From the NCBI GenBank assembly GCA_951800645.1, contig CATOIK010000024.1, positions 1 through 32,046 on the forward strand: a stretch of 32,046 nt of DNA, in the 5' to 3' direction. The notes under the pieces are model-generated. The model was not told the DNA's origin. It did not search any database and worked only from the letters and a program-made list of their open reading frames with translations. This DNA comes from an uncultured Eubacteriales bacterium (GTDB lineage Bacteria > Bacillota > Clostridia > Lachnospirales > Lachnospiraceae). The first letter of the stretch is position 1; every line of letters starts with the position of its first letter. Below, piece by piece: positions 23,937 through 31,950 of this stretch. Both the position numbers and the translations under genes were made by a program.

Positions 23937-24959
23937 ATGGCATTTGAAGAATCCATCATCCAGTTAAAGGGAATGGGAAAAGAGTTTAAAACGGCAAACG
24001 GTCCGGTGGTAGCTCTTGACAACATCAATCTGGACATTTACCGGGGAGAAATCTTCGGAATTATCGGTTTGTCGGGAGCAGGAAAAAGTACCCTGGTTCG
24101 CTGCATCAACATGCTGGAGGTGCCTACCTCCGGCCAGGTGATATTTGAAGGCCAGAATCTGGCGGCTATGTCCCCGGCGGGACAGCGGAAGGCCAGACAG
24201 TCCATGGGTATGATTTTCCAGCAGTTCAACCTGCTGGCCCAGAGAAATGTGCTGCGGAATGTCTGCTTTCCTATGGAGATTGCAGGCACCCACACCAAAG
24301 CAGAGGCCAAAGAGCGGGCCATGGAGCTTTTGCAGTTAGTTGGTCTGGAAGACCGGGCCAAGGCTTATCCGGCACAGTTGTCAGGCGGACAGAAGCAGCG
24401 GGTAGCCATTGCCAGAGCCATTGCCACCAACCCCAAGGTACTGCTTTGCGATGAGGCCACCAGCGCCCTGGATCCCAATACCACCAAGCAGATTCTTCAG
24501 TTGTTAAAGCAGATTAACCAGGACTTCGGCATTACTGTTATTGTGATTACCCACGAGATGGCAGTCATCGAGGCGATCTGCGACCGGGTGGCGATCATCG
24601 ACCACAGTCAGATTGCTGAGGTGGGAAAGGTAGCGGACATTTTCTCCGAGCCAAAATCCAAAATCGGCCGCCAGCTGATTTTAGGAGACGCAGTAAATAA
24701 TGTAAAGTTCGACCTGGCAAGGAAGTTCCGCATTACCTTTGACGGGCGGGAATCCATGGAACCGGTGCTGGCAAACATGATTTTAGCCAGCAAGGTGCCG
24801 GTCAATATTTTATACGCCTCCACCAGGGACATCGGCGGAACGGCAGTAGGCCAGATGATTGTCCAGTTTCCGGAGGATGAGGCAGACGCAATGCGGGCTC
24901 TGAACTATCTTAAGAGTGTGAAAATCCCCTTTGAGGAGGTGACAGGAGACGATGTTTAG
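23937..24959 (+). CDS. metN: Methionine ABC transporter ATP-binding protein MetN
   Basis: The 340-residue ATPase has Walker A GLSGAGKS (44-51), Q-loop FQQFNLLAQRNV, signature LSGGQKQRVAIARAI, Walker B VLLCDEATSALDPNTT and switch THEMAVI. From about residue 265 it carries the C-terminal NIL domain (ITFDGRESMEPVLANMILAS), in which methionine binding gives transinhibition in MetN proteins. ATG 23937 has GGAAAGGAAA upstream. The open frame extends to 23883 inside the terminator but has no start signal. It overlaps metI by eight bases and is controlled by the upstream attenuator. Confidence 0.96.
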   Translation: MAFEESIIQLKGMGKEFKTANGPVVALDNINLDIYRGEIFGIIGLSGAGKSTLVRCINMLEVPTSGQVIFEGQNLAAMSPAGQRKARQSMGMIFQQFNLLAQRNVLRNVCFPMEIAGTHTKAEAKERAMELLQLVGLEDRAKAYPAQLSGGQKQRVAIARAIATNPKVLLCDEATSALDPNTTKQILQLLKQINQDFGITVIVITHEMAVIEAICDRVAIIDHSQIAEVGKVADIFSEPKSKIGRQLILGDAVNNVKFDLARKFRITFDGRESMEPVLANMILASKVPVNILYASTRDIGGTAVGQMIVQFPEDEADAMRALNYLKSVKIPFEEVTGDDV

Positions 24960-25614
24960 TCCACAGATCATGGAGCTGATTCAGAACGGAATCGGCGAGA
25001 CCTTATATATGGTATTTATTTCCACAGCAGTTTCCTACCTGATCGGAATCCCTTTAGGAATCATTCTGGTGGTGACAGATAAGGACGGGATCCGGCCGGT
25101 GCCGGTGCTGCCCCAGGTACTGGGAATCCTGATTAACCTGCTGCGGTCCATACCCTTCCTGATACTGCTGATTATGATGATGCCGGTCACCCGGAAAATC
25201 GTAGGCACCAGCCTGGGCTGGAAAGCGGTGGTTCCGCCGTTGGTTGCGGCGGCAGCTCCCTATATTGCCAGGATGGTTGAATCTTCCTTTAAGGAGATTG
25301 ATGCAGGCGTTATCGAGGCGGCTAAATCCATGGGAGCCTCTACCTGGCAGATTGTGTGGAAGGTATTGCTTCCGGAATCCAGACCCTCCCTGTTAGTGGG
25401 TGCGGCTATTTCCACTACCACCATTCTGGGATATTCGGCTATGGCCGGAGCCGTAGGCGGCGGCGGCCTGGGCGGCATCGCCATCAACTATGGTTACTAC
25501 CGGTATGAGACAGACATGATGTTCCTGACTGTAGCCATTCTGGTAATCATTGTCCAGATTGTTCAGGAAGTGGGCATGCGGCTTTCCAGAAGCAGCGACA
25601 AGCGGATTCGGTAA
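24952..25614 (+). CDS. metI: Methionine ABC transporter permease MetI
   Basis: The 220-residue inner-membrane permease has five hydrophobic helices. The MetI family text TLYMVFISTAVSYLIGIPLG is at the N-terminus, then NLLRSIPFLILLIMMMPVTR. The EAA coupling loop reads EAAKSMGASTWQIVWKVLLP, and AGAVGGGGLGGIAINYGYYR is the family's C-terminal signature. It forms the homodimeric channel with MetN. GGAGG lies before the ATG within metN. Confidence 0.96.
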   Translation: MFSPQIMELIQNGIGETLYMVFISTAVSYLIGIPLGIILVVTDKDGIRPVPVLPQVLGILINLLRSIPFLILLIMMMPVTRKIVGTSLGWKAVVPPLVAAAAPYIARMVESSFKEIDAGVIEAAKSMGASTWQIVWKVLLPESRPSLLVGAAISTTTILGYSAMAGAVGGGGLGGIAINYGYYRYETDMMFLTVAILVIIVQIVQEVGMRLSRSSDKRIR

Positions 25615-25680
25615 ACAGAAAAAACGGATTTAGCAGCCGGAGACGGCTGTAGGCCAAAGGCTTTATAAATCAAGCGTACA

Positions 25681-25703
25681 GTTCAGGACATACCGTCCTG
25701 GAC
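25681..25703 (+). other. Stem-loop between metI and metQ
   Basis: GTTCAGGAC (25681-25689) pairs with GTCCTGGAC (25695-25703), nine pairs with one G-U, loop ATACC. A second hairpin CAGCCG/CGGCTG lies at 25634-25649. Neither has a T-run. They probably set the level of metQ mRNA relative to metNI. Confidence 0.55.
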
Positions 25704-25738
25704 AGATACAGACTAAACAAGAATGAGGAGGATGTGTT

Positions 25739-26596
25739 ATGAGAAAGAACATTGGAATTATCGCAGCAGCCATTCTGGCAGCGGCAGCTCTGACTGCCTG
25801 CAAAGGTGCAGAGACCAAGGAGACCACTGTAGCAGCAGAAACAGAGGCAACTGAGGCTCCCGCAGAGCTTCAGGAAATCGTAGTAGGCGCCAGCCCCGCT
25901 CCCCACGCAGAGATTTTAGAGGCAGCCAGACCGGTTCTGGAGGAGAAAGGCTATTCCTTAAAAATTGTGGAGTACACCGACTATGTACAGCCGAATCTGG
26001 CTCTGGATGCAGGTGACTTAGACGCTAACTACTTCCAGCACTATCCTTATCTGGAGCAGTTTATTGCAGAGAATGGAACCAAGTTGGCCAGCGCAGGCAA
26101 GATTCACTATGAGCCCTTCGGCATCTACGCAGGCAAGACTGCAGCTCTGGCAGATCTGGCAGACGGCGCAAAGGTGGCTGTTCCCAACGACGCTACCAAC
26201 GAGGCCCGTGCACTGCTTCTGTTAGAGGCACAGGGTCTGATCAAGCTGACTGAGGGCGTTGGTTTAAACGCAACCAAAACGGACATTGTAGAGAACACCA
26301 AGAACCTGGAAATCCTGGAGATTGAGGCAGCCCAGCTTCCCCGTTCCCTGCAGGATGTGGACATTGCAGTTATCAACGGAAACTACGCCATCGATGCAGG
26401 ACTCAAAGTATCTGACGCTCTGGCTGTAGAGGCTTCCGATTCTGTTGCAGCTGATACCTACGGAAATGTGGTAGCAGTTCAGGAGGGCAAGGAAAACGAT
26501 GAGGCTGTAAAGGCGCTGATGGAGGCTCTTTCCAGCGATACAGTTAAGGCCTTTATGGAGACCACCTACGAGGGTGCAGTCGTACCGCTGTTCTAA
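25739..26596 (+). CDS. metQ: Methionine-binding lipoprotein MetQ (NlpA family)
   Basis: The 285-residue lipoprotein has a charged MRKN start, an Ala-rich hydrophobic core and the lipobox LTAC (Cys21). The mature domain has the NlpA/MetQ signatures IVVGASPAPHAEILE, YTDYVQPNLALDAGDLDANY, FQHYPYLEQFI, AVPNDATNEARALLLLEAQG and VAVINGNYAIDAGL. It captures methionine (L or D) for MetNI. Unlike many Firmicutes, metQ is 124 bases downstream of metI with two stem-loops between. GAGGAGG is upstream of the ATG. Confidence 0.95.
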   Translation: MRKNIGIIAAAILAAAALTACKGAETKETTVAAETEATEAPAELQEIVVGASPAPHAEILEAARPVLEEKGYSLKIVEYTDYVQPNLALDAGDLDANYFQHYPYLEQFIAENGTKLASAGKIHYEPFGIYAGKTAALADLADGAKVAVPNDATNEARALLLLEAQGLIKLTEGVGLNATKTDIVENTKNLEILEIEAAQLPRSLQDVDIAVINGNYAIDAGLKVSDALAVEASDSVAADTYGNVVAVQEGKENDEAVKALMEALSSDTVKAFMETTYEGAVVPLF

Positions 26597-26660
26597 AAGA
26601 CGAAGCATAAGGCAGCCGGGCCTTTAAACCGGAAAATCCAAACGGATACAGGAGGACGAT

Positions 26661-27110
26661 ATGGATTATCAGGGACAGGAAACCAATTACACGGTAACAG
26701 AGTACCAGCCTGCGTCTTCCCAGGAGACGAAGCAGCCGCCTAATGCCATGGCGGCTGCTTCTCTTGTAATGGGAATTCTGGCTCTGGTTACCTGTTGCTG
26801 CTGCTACGGCGGCATGATTTTCGGGGGACTGGGGATTTTATTTGCCCTGCTGTCCAGAGGAAACGGCTCCTTGGAGGGACAGGCAAAGGCTGGTATGATC
26901 TTGTCGATCATCGGTCTCATTCTGGGAATTCTGACGCTGGCTGCCATTGTGGGAATTGGTATATGGGGAAGTGTAGAAGCTTACCAGGGATTTCCGGAGG
27001 TACAGCAGATTCCGGCTGTACCAGATATGCCGAGACCTGCTCCGGAAGACCTGTTTCCGGAGAATCTGCTGACTATCTTACGCCAGTTTAAGATGGGAGG
27101 TGGCCGTTGA
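26661..27110 (+). CDS. Small membrane protein, DUF4190-like
   Basis: The 149-residue protein has a polar N-terminal tail of about 28 residues and then two hydrophobic segments (AAASLVMGILALVTCCCCYG with GGLGILFALLSR, and MILSIIGLILGILTLAAIVG). The conserved GQAKAGMILSIIGL between them is the DUF4190 pattern. A short Pro-rich tail follows. The function is unknown. AGGAGG precedes ATG 26661, and the stop overlaps the next start, so the two membrane proteins are translationally coupled. Four consecutive Cys in the first helix are notable. Confidence 0.75.
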   Translation: MDYQGQETNYTVTEYQPASSQETKQPPNAMAAASLVMGILALVTCCCCYGGMIFGGLGILFALLSRGNGSLEGQAKAGMILSIIGLILGILTLAAIVGIGIWGSVEAYQGFPEVQQIPAVPDMPRPAPEDLFPENLLTILRQFKMGGGR

Positions 27111-27994
27111 TGCTTGCAGGAATGAGCAGAGCACAGTTAAAGGGTCAGGCCAGGGCCAGGCTGCTGGGACAATATGGGAATGCGGCCGGGGCGCTGGTGA
27201 TTATTGAATTGATCAGCCTTGTTTTCATGGTAGTAATGATGTTTGGAAGTGGGCTTGCGGAAATATTGCTCTATGACCAGGGAAAGCCAGGCGCCATGCT
27301 GCCGGCTTTGGTGGTTGCGCTGGTTTTGTTTGTGGGAATCTGGATGCTGTATTTTGTGGCAGCACAGATTGTAATGGCCGGCTATACCCGCCTTATTTAC
27401 CGCAGTATAACAGAAGGGGAAAGTAATTTAAACGACCTGACCTATGCTTTGAACCGCAGAATGTTTCGCTTTATCGGATTGGCCCTGGCAATGTTTTTGG
27501 TATCGGTTTCAATATTTGTTGTGTTCGTGGTTCTGACAGCATTGTTAAGCGTTCTTTTTGCTTCTCATCCAGTGGGAATGTTTATTTTCTTCTGGGTTTT
27601 CTTCCTGTTTTGTATGTTTCTGATGGTGCCCCTGCTTGGCTGTTACTGGATGATGATCATTTCTCTGGCAGAGGAACCGGCTCGTACCATGAAGGAAGCA
27701 ATGGGGATTGTCAAAGCCATTCTGAAGGGGAACCTTTGGCGGATGGTTAAATTGGAGCTTAGCTTTCTTGGCATGTATGTCCTGGGCTATCTGTCCTTTG
27801 GCCTGGGGTATCTCTGGATTATGCCGTACAGCCTGGCGTCCAACATCCTGTTCTACCAGCAGTTAAAGGAGGAGCGTTTCGGAACGGAAAGGGCGTCCCA
27901 GCTCCAGGAGGACGCCTGGTATTGGCAGGAGCGGCCGGGGGACTGGTATCCTCAGGGACAGCCGGGGAACGGCAGCCAGCCGGACACATTATAA
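27110..27994 (+). CDS. Integral membrane protein, DUF975-like
   Basis: The 294-residue protein starts with a DUF975-type motif (MSRAQLKGQARARLLGQYG) followed by about five to six hydrophobic helices. These include ALVIIELISLVFMVVMMFGS, LVVALVLFVGIWMLYFVAAQ and a paired segment near residues 125-180. A hydrophilic Gln/Gly/Pro-rich tail ends it. The function is unknown. ATG 27110 overlaps the previous stop (TGATG) and has GGAGG nine bases upstream; TTG 27107 is an in-frame alternative. A hairpin with a T-run follows at once and overlaps the ylmC start. Confidence 0.75.
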   Translation: MLAGMSRAQLKGQARARLLGQYGNAAGALVIIELISLVFMVVMMFGSGLAEILLYDQGKPGAMLPALVVALVLFVGIWMLYFVAAQIVMAGYTRLIYRSITEGESNLNDLTYALNRRMFRFIGLALAMFLVSVSIFVVFVVLTALLSVLFASHPVGMFIFFWVFFLFCMFLMVPLLGCYWMMIISLAEEPARTMKEAMGIVKAILKGNLWRMVKLELSFLGMYVLGYLSFGLGYLWIMPYSLASNILFYQQLKEERFGTERASQLQEDAWYWQERPGDWYPQGQPGNGSQPDTL

Positions 27995-28000
27995 TCAATC

Positions 28001-28052
28001 TGCGCATAGACTACACCAAGGAGTACCTGGGAGGCAGTCTATGCGCATTTTT
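28001..28052 (+). terminator. Terminator-like hairpin overlapping the ylmC start codon
   Basis: TGCGCATAGACT (28001-28012) pairs perfectly with AGTCTATGCGCA (28036-28047), followed by five T (28048-28052). The 23-base loop contains the GGGAGG ribosome site, and the ATG of ylmC (28041) lies inside the 3' arm. It could end the upstream membrane-gene transcript or hide the ylmC start. Confidence 0.65.
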
Positions 28053-28307
28053 GATTGTAAGCGAAAAGAAGTCATCAACATCTGCGACTGCAGGCGGCTG
28101 GGCTTTGTGGGAGACGTGGAGTTTGACTGCAGAACCGGCTGCATCACAGCTCTGATTGTGCCGGGGCCAGGCTGCTTCTGCGGTATCTTTGGCCGGGAAA
28201 AGGAGTTTGTGATTCCCTGGTGTAATGTAAAACAGATTGGGGATGATATTATTCTGGTAGAGGTGCCGAAACTGAAGGATGTGGAAAAGGCGTGTCCCTG
28301 CGGCTGA
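28041..28307 (+). CDS. YlmC/YmxH-family sporulation protein (PRC-barrel)
   Basis: The 88-residue protein matches the YlmC/YmxH family found in spore-formers. It begins MRIFDCKRKEVINICDCRRL, then GFVGDVEFDCRTGCITALIV, the barrel core GREKEFVIPWCNVKQIGDDI and ILVEV. The PRC-barrel fold is expected. The molecular role is unknown, with expression in sporulation reported for the family. It is unusually Cys-rich (about ten Cys). Its ribosome site and ATG lie in a terminator-like hairpin. Confidence 0.88.
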   Translation: MRIFDCKRKEVINICDCRRLGFVGDVEFDCRTGCITALIVPGPGCFCGIFGREKEFVIPWCNVKQIGDDIILVEVPKLKDVEKACPCG

Positions 28308-28357
28308 TGGTAAAAATTACTTGCCTATCTGGTTTCCATAAGGTAGAATAAAACTAT

Positions 28358-28363
28358 TATAAT
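28358..28363 (+). promoter_or_regulatory. Possible -10 box for nrdR
   Basis: A perfect TATAAT lies 62 bases before the nrdR start, but no convincing -35 box is at 17-18 bases (TCCATA at 28335-28340). It is the only sigma-A-like element I see in the 117-base gap. Confidence 0.3.
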
Positions 28364-28424
28364 GAAGTCAGAACCGTTGACATAAAAATGCGGAAACTGC
28401 CGCAAAAAACAGGAGGAATGTTCC

Positions 28425-28880
28425 GTGAAATGTCCTTTTTGCAATGCACAAGATACCAAGGTAATTGATTCCCGTCCGGCAGATGACAACAGCTCTATCC
28501 GCCGCCGCCGTCAGTGCGAGACCTGTGGAAAGCGCTTTACCACCTATGAGAAGCTGGAAACCATGCCTCTTATGGTGATTAAAAAAGACCGGTCCAGAGA
28601 GGCCTATGACCGTTCCAAGATTGAGGCCGGCGTCATTCATTCCTGCCACAAACGGCCGGTGTCCAGCCAGCAGATCAACGCCATGATTGATGAGATTGAA
28701 AACCAGATTTTCAACATGGAGGAGAAGGAAGTGGAGACTTCCGCCATTGGCGAGCTGGTAATGCGGAAGTTAAAACAACTGGACGAGGTAGCCTATGTCC
28801 GTTTTGCATCGGTGTACCGGGAATTTAAGGATGTAAACACCTTTATGGAAGAACTGGGCAGACTGCTGAAAAACAAGTAA
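28425..28880 (+). CDS. nrdR: Transcriptional repressor NrdR
   Basis: The 151-residue protein represses ribonucleotide reductase genes in response to dATP/ATP. Its zinc ribbon has Cys3, Cys6, Cys31 and Cys34 (MKCPFC, then RRQCETCGKRF), and SIRRRRQC is the DNA-contact region. The ATP-cone follows at about 48-138 (MVIKKDRSREAYDRSKIEAG, VYREFKDVNTF). The length is typical. The start is GTG 28425 with AGGAGGAA upstream. It heads a tightly packed series with the YqeG gene (11 bases later) and aro genes. Confidence 0.97.
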   Translation: MKCPFCNAQDTKVIDSRPADDNSSIRRRRQCETCGKRFTTYEKLETMPLMVIKKDRSREAYDRSKIEAGVIHSCHKRPVSSQQINAMIDEIENQIFNMEEKEVETSAIGELVMRKLKQLDEVAYVRFASVYREFKDVNTFMEELGRLLKNK

Positions 28881-28891
28881 GGAGAATTGGT

Positions 28892-29395
28892 GTGATATTG
28901 GAAGCATTTTTTCCCAGAGAGCAGCGGGACAGTACCTATGACATCCCCTGGGAAACCTGGTATGGCCGGGGAATCCGGGGCGCTATTTTTGATATTGACA
29001 ATACCCTGGTAAAACACAATGAACCGGCAAATAAACAGGCAGTGGAGCTGTTTCAACGGCTTCACAGGCTGGGCATCCAGACCTGTCTTCTTTCCAACAA
29101 TAAGGAGCCGCGGGTAAAAGCTTTTGCGGAGCAGGTGGATTCCCCCTATATTTTTAAGGCGGCCAAGCCTTCCCGGAAAAATTATCTGCGGGCCATGGAA
29201 ATAATGGGAACAGACCGGCAGACCACCCTGTTTGTGGGAGACCAGTTGTTTACAGATGTGTACGGCGCCAATCGCTGCGGCATCTACGGCATCCTGGTAA
29301 AGCCCATCAATCCAAAAGAGGAAATCCAGATTGTGCTGAAACGGTATCTGGAGGCAATCGTATTATATTTTTACAAGAAACAAAAGAGAGACTAA
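28892..29395 (+). CDS. YqeG-family HAD IIIA-type phosphatase
   Basis: The 167-residue HAD hydrolase has motif I FDIDNTLV (Asp34, Asp36), motif II LLSNN (Ser68), motif III Lys92 in AAKPSRK and motif IV VGDQLFTDV (Asp117, Asp122). It starts with the YqeG-specific lead-in. Related proteins include phosphatidylglycerolphosphate phosphatases of the GEP4/YqeG group, so a lipid or nucleotide phosphate substrate is possible. The start is GTG 28892 after AAGGAGAA. In many Firmicutes yqeG precedes aroE, as here, six bases upstream. Confidence 0.92.
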   Translation: MILEAFFPREQRDSTYDIPWETWYGRGIRGAIFDIDNTLVKHNEPANKQAVELFQRLHRLGIQTCLLSNNKEPRVKAFAEQVDSPYIFKAAKPSRKNYLRAMEIMGTDRQTTLFVGDQLFTDVYGANRCGIYGILVKPINPKEEIQIVLKRYLEAIVLYFYKKQKRD

Positions 29396-29401
29396 TGCGC
29401 A

Positions 29402-30277
29402 ATGATAACAAACGGAACTTCAAAGGTGTGCGGAGTGATGGGATGTCCGGTAGAGCATTCCATATCGCCTATGATGCACAATTACTATTCTGAGCAGATT
29501 GGAAACGATATGATCTATGTGCCGTTTCTGGTGCAGCGGGAGGCTGTGGGAGATGCGGTGCAGGGGGCGTTTGCCTTAAATATCCAGGGCATCAATGTAA
29601 CGGTGCCTCATAAACAGGCAGTGATGGAGCACCTTAGTGAGTTGGACGAGGGGGCCAGGGCTATTGGGGCGGTCAACACCCTGGTGCGGACGAAGGATGG
29701 CTACAAAGGCTACAATACTGACGCAGAAGGACTTTCCAGAGCCATGAAGGAGGCTGGGATGGATATTTCCCACCGGGCCTGTATCCTGCTGGGAGCCGGA
29801 GGCGCAGCCAAGGCAGCGGCCTATGTGCTGTGCCGGGAAGGGGCGTCTAAGGTTTATATTCTGAATCGAAGCCTTAAGAAAGCCCAGGTACTGGCAGAAG
29901 AAATGAACGGCCTGTTTGGCCGGCCCATGTGTCTGGGCGTGGCCTTGTCAGACTGGAGCCAGATCAAAGAAGACCACTGCCTGGCAGTGCAGACCACCAG
30001 TGTGGGAATGTATCCGGAGACAGAGCAGGCGCCGGTGGAGGAATCTGCATTTTATCAGAAGCTGGATATGGCGTTTGACGCCATCTATACTCCCATGGAA
30101 ACCCGGTTTTTAAAGCTGGCGTCAGAGGCAGGAGCCAAGACTGCCAATGGCCTGGGGATGCTGATTTATCAGGGCGTGGCGGCTTATGAGCTGTGGAATC
30201 CGGGAGTGAAGCTGCCGGACGATGTTATTGCCGGAGCCAAAGAATTGATGCTCTGTCATCTGGAGGGCCGGGCCTGA
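29402..30277 (+). CDS. aroE: Shikimate dehydrogenase
   Basis: The 291-residue enzyme reduces 3-dehydroshikimate to shikimate with NADPH. It has the substrate motif CPVEHSISPMMHN and catalytic Lys71 in INVTVPHKQ. Asp107 lies in GYNTDAEGL, and the nucleotide-binding loop GAGGAAKAAA is at 131-140. NGLGMLIYQGVAAYELW is the C-terminal signature. It is followed with a one-base overlap by aroK and then aroQ, so three shikimate steps are grouped. The order is not that of the pathway (AroQ, AroE, AroK). Confidence 0.96.
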   Translation: MITNGTSKVCGVMGCPVEHSISPMMHNYYSEQIGNDMIYVPFLVQREAVGDAVQGAFALNIQGINVTVPHKQAVMEHLSELDEGARAIGAVNTLVRTKDGYKGYNTDAEGLSRAMKEAGMDISHRACILLGAGGAAKAAAYVLCREGASKVYILNRSLKKAQVLAEEMNGLFGRPMCLGVALSDWSQIKEDHCLAVQTTSVGMYPETEQAPVEESAFYQKLDMAFDAIYTPMETRFLKLASEAGAKTANGLGMLIYQGVAAYELWNPGVKLPDDVIAGAKELMLCHLEGRA

Positions 30278-30789
30278 TGAAGAAAAACCTTATTTTAATT
30301 GGATTTATGGGTGCAGGAAAGACCAGTGTGGGACAGGCCATCGCTGAGAAGCTGGGCTGGCCGCTGCTGGATACAGACCAGATGATTGAGGAAGCAGCAG
30401 GCATGACCATCACCCGGATTTTTGCAGAGCAGGGGGAAACGGCCTTCCGGGAAACAGAGACAGCAGTGCTGAAACAGCTTTTGCAAGAGGCCAGTGAGGC
30501 AGTTGTTTCTGTTGGAGGCGGTTTGCCGCTGAGAGAGGAAAACAGGCGGCTGCTGGGAATGATGGGACAGGTAGTGTTTCTGCAGGTAAAGCCGGAGACA
30601 GTGCTTGACCGGCTGAAAGGAAATACCACCAGGCCTCTGCTTTCCGGAGACCATGTTGAAGAACGGGTGCAGGAGCTTTTGGCATATCGAAATCCCATTT
30701 ACCGGGAAGCGGCCCACCTGGCGGTGGATGTGGATGGGAAAGAAGTGTCCCGGATTGCAGAAGAAATCATTAGGGAGGCAGGATTATGA
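30277..30789 (+). CDS. aroK: Shikimate kinase
   Basis: The 170-residue P-loop kinase phosphorylates shikimate. Its P-loop is GFMGAGKT (9-16), LDTD is at 31-34, and EQGETAFRETE contains the shikimate-binding Arg58. VSVGGGLPLRE is the Walker B-like Gly motif, and the lid contains TRPLLSG. ATG 30277 shares its first base with the aroE stop (TGATG), with GGAGG ten bases upstream; a longer open frame upstream lies inside aroE. It overlaps aroQ by four bases. Confidence 0.96.
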   Translation: MKKNLILIGFMGAGKTSVGQAIAEKLGWPLLDTDQMIEEAAGMTITRIFAEQGETAFRETETAVLKQLLQEASEAVVSVGGGLPLREENRRLLGMMGQVVFLQVKPETVLDRLKGNTTRPLLSGDHVEERVQELLAYRNPIYREAAHLAVDVDGKEVSRIAEEIIREAGL

Positions 30790-31226
30790 AATTGCTGGTA
30801 TTAAACGGACCCAACATAAATTTCCTGGGAATCCGGGAAAAGGGCATTTACGGAACCCAGGATTACGGCTATCTGGTAAAAATGCTTATGGACAAAGCAG
30901 AGGCAGACGGCCATGAGCTGGAGGTGTTCCAGAGCAACTATGAGGGCGGCCTGATTGACAAGATTCAGGAGGCTTATCACAGCGGCGTGGAGGGCATCAT
31001 CATCAATCCGGGGGCCTTTACCCATTACAGCTACGCAGTGCGGGACGCTCTGGCGTCCATTCAGGCGCCAGTTGTGGAGGTTCACATTTCCAATGTCCAC
31101 AAACGGGAAGAATTTCGTCATGTGTCAGTGACGGCGCCAGTGTGCACCGGACAGATTGTAGGTCTGGGGCTGAAGGGATACGCCCTGGCTATGGACTTTC
31201 TGGCCGAAAACCAAAAAAATAGTTGA
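30786..31226 (+). CDS. aroQ: Type II 3-dehydroquinate dehydratase
   Basis: The 146-residue enzyme converts 3-dehydroquinate to 3-dehydroshikimate. It has LVLNGPNINFLGIRE, a catalytic Tyr22 (GIYG), FQSNYEGGLIDKIQEA, INPGAFTHYS with Asn74 and His80, and EVHISNVHKREEFRHVS with His100 and Arg111. These are all the expected active-site residues of the type II (dodecameric) family. The start overlaps the aroK stop (ATGA). It is the last gene of the aro run; a promoter for efp overlaps its stop. Confidence 0.97.
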   Translation: MKLLVLNGPNINFLGIREKGIYGTQDYGYLVKMLMDKAEADGHELEVFQSNYEGGLIDKIQEAYHSGVEGIIINPGAFTHYSYAVRDALASIQAPVVEVHISNVHKREEFRHVSVTAPVCTGQIVGLGLKGYALAMDFLAENQKNS

Positions 31227-31251
31227 AAAAACCAGTTATTTATTATAAAAT
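31223..31251 (+). promoter_or_regulatory. Sigma-A-like promoter for efp
   Basis: TTGAAA (31223-31228, overlapping the aroQ stop) and TAAAAT (31246-31251) are 17 bases apart, about 45 bases before the efp ATG. Confidence 0.6.
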
Positions 31252-31295
31252 ATAAAAGACTAAGCGCAGAACGCAAACGCAAGGAGGAATATCAC

Positions 31296-31853
31296 ATGAT
31301 TTCAGCAGGTGATTTTAGAAACGGTATTACCCTGGAAATCGAGGGTGCAGTATATCAGATCGTAGAGTTCCAGCATGTAAAGCCGGGTAAAGGCGCTGCA
31401 TTCGTAAGAACCAAAATTAAAAATGTTATGACCGGTTCCGTAGTAGAGAGAACCTTCCGTCCTACCGAGAAGTTCCCGGCTGCAAGAATTGACCGTGTAG
31501 ATATGCAGTATCTGTACGCAGACGGAGACCTGTTCAACTTCATGAACATGGAGACCTACGAGCAGGTTGCCCTGACCCAGGATGTTATCGGAGACGCTTT
31601 AAAGTTCGTGAAAGAGAACGAGAATGTAAAGGTTTGCTCCTACAACGGCAAAGTATTCTCTGTTGAGGCTCCCCTGTTTGTAGAGCTGGAGATTACCAAT
31701 ACCGAGCCAGGCTTCAAGGGCGATACCGCACAGGGCGCAACCAAGCCGGCTATCGTAGAGACTGGCGCTACCGTATATGTTCCGTTATTCGTAGACAACG
31801 GAGACAAGATTAAGATTGACACTCGTACCGGTGAGTATCTGTCCAGAGCATAA
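31296..31853 (+). CDS. efp: Elongation factor P
   Basis: The 185-residue three-domain factor relieves ribosome stalling at consecutive prolines. It starts [20 protein letters not shown], has the acceptor loop [10 protein letters not shown] with Lys32 as the modification-site residue, [20 protein letters not shown] in domain I/II, and the C-terminal [17 protein letters not shown]. No EpmA/EpmB or EarP-type modifier is nearby, so the Lys32 modification state is unknown. AAGGAGGAA lies before the ATG. The codon use is biased, as in highly expressed genes. A hairpin and the second 98-base repeat follow. Confidence 0.97.
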   Translation: MISAGDFRNGITLEIEGAVYQIVEFQHVKPGKGAAFVRTKIKNVMTGSVVERTFRPTEKFPAARIDRVDMQYLYADGDLFNFMNMETYEQVALTQDVIGDALKFVKENENVKVCSYNGKVFSVEAPLFVELEITNTEPGFKGDTAQGATKPAIVETGATVYVPLFVDNGDKIKIDTRTGEYLSRA

Positions 31854-31919
31854 GAAATGAGATAAAAAGAGCAAGGCCTGAAAAACAGCGTACTTGTAAG
31901 ACAGTAATTATGAAGTTGC

Positions 31920-31950
31920 AGGGCAGCATAGCAGTTTGCTATGCTGCCCT
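31920..31950 (+). terminator. Perfect 14-bp hairpin after efp
   Basis: Positions 31920-31933 are the exact complement of 31937-31950, with a GTT loop. No T-run follows; instead the 98-base repeat begins, sharing the last two bases. It may end or stabilise the efp transcript, or belong to the repeat element. Confidence 0.6.
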
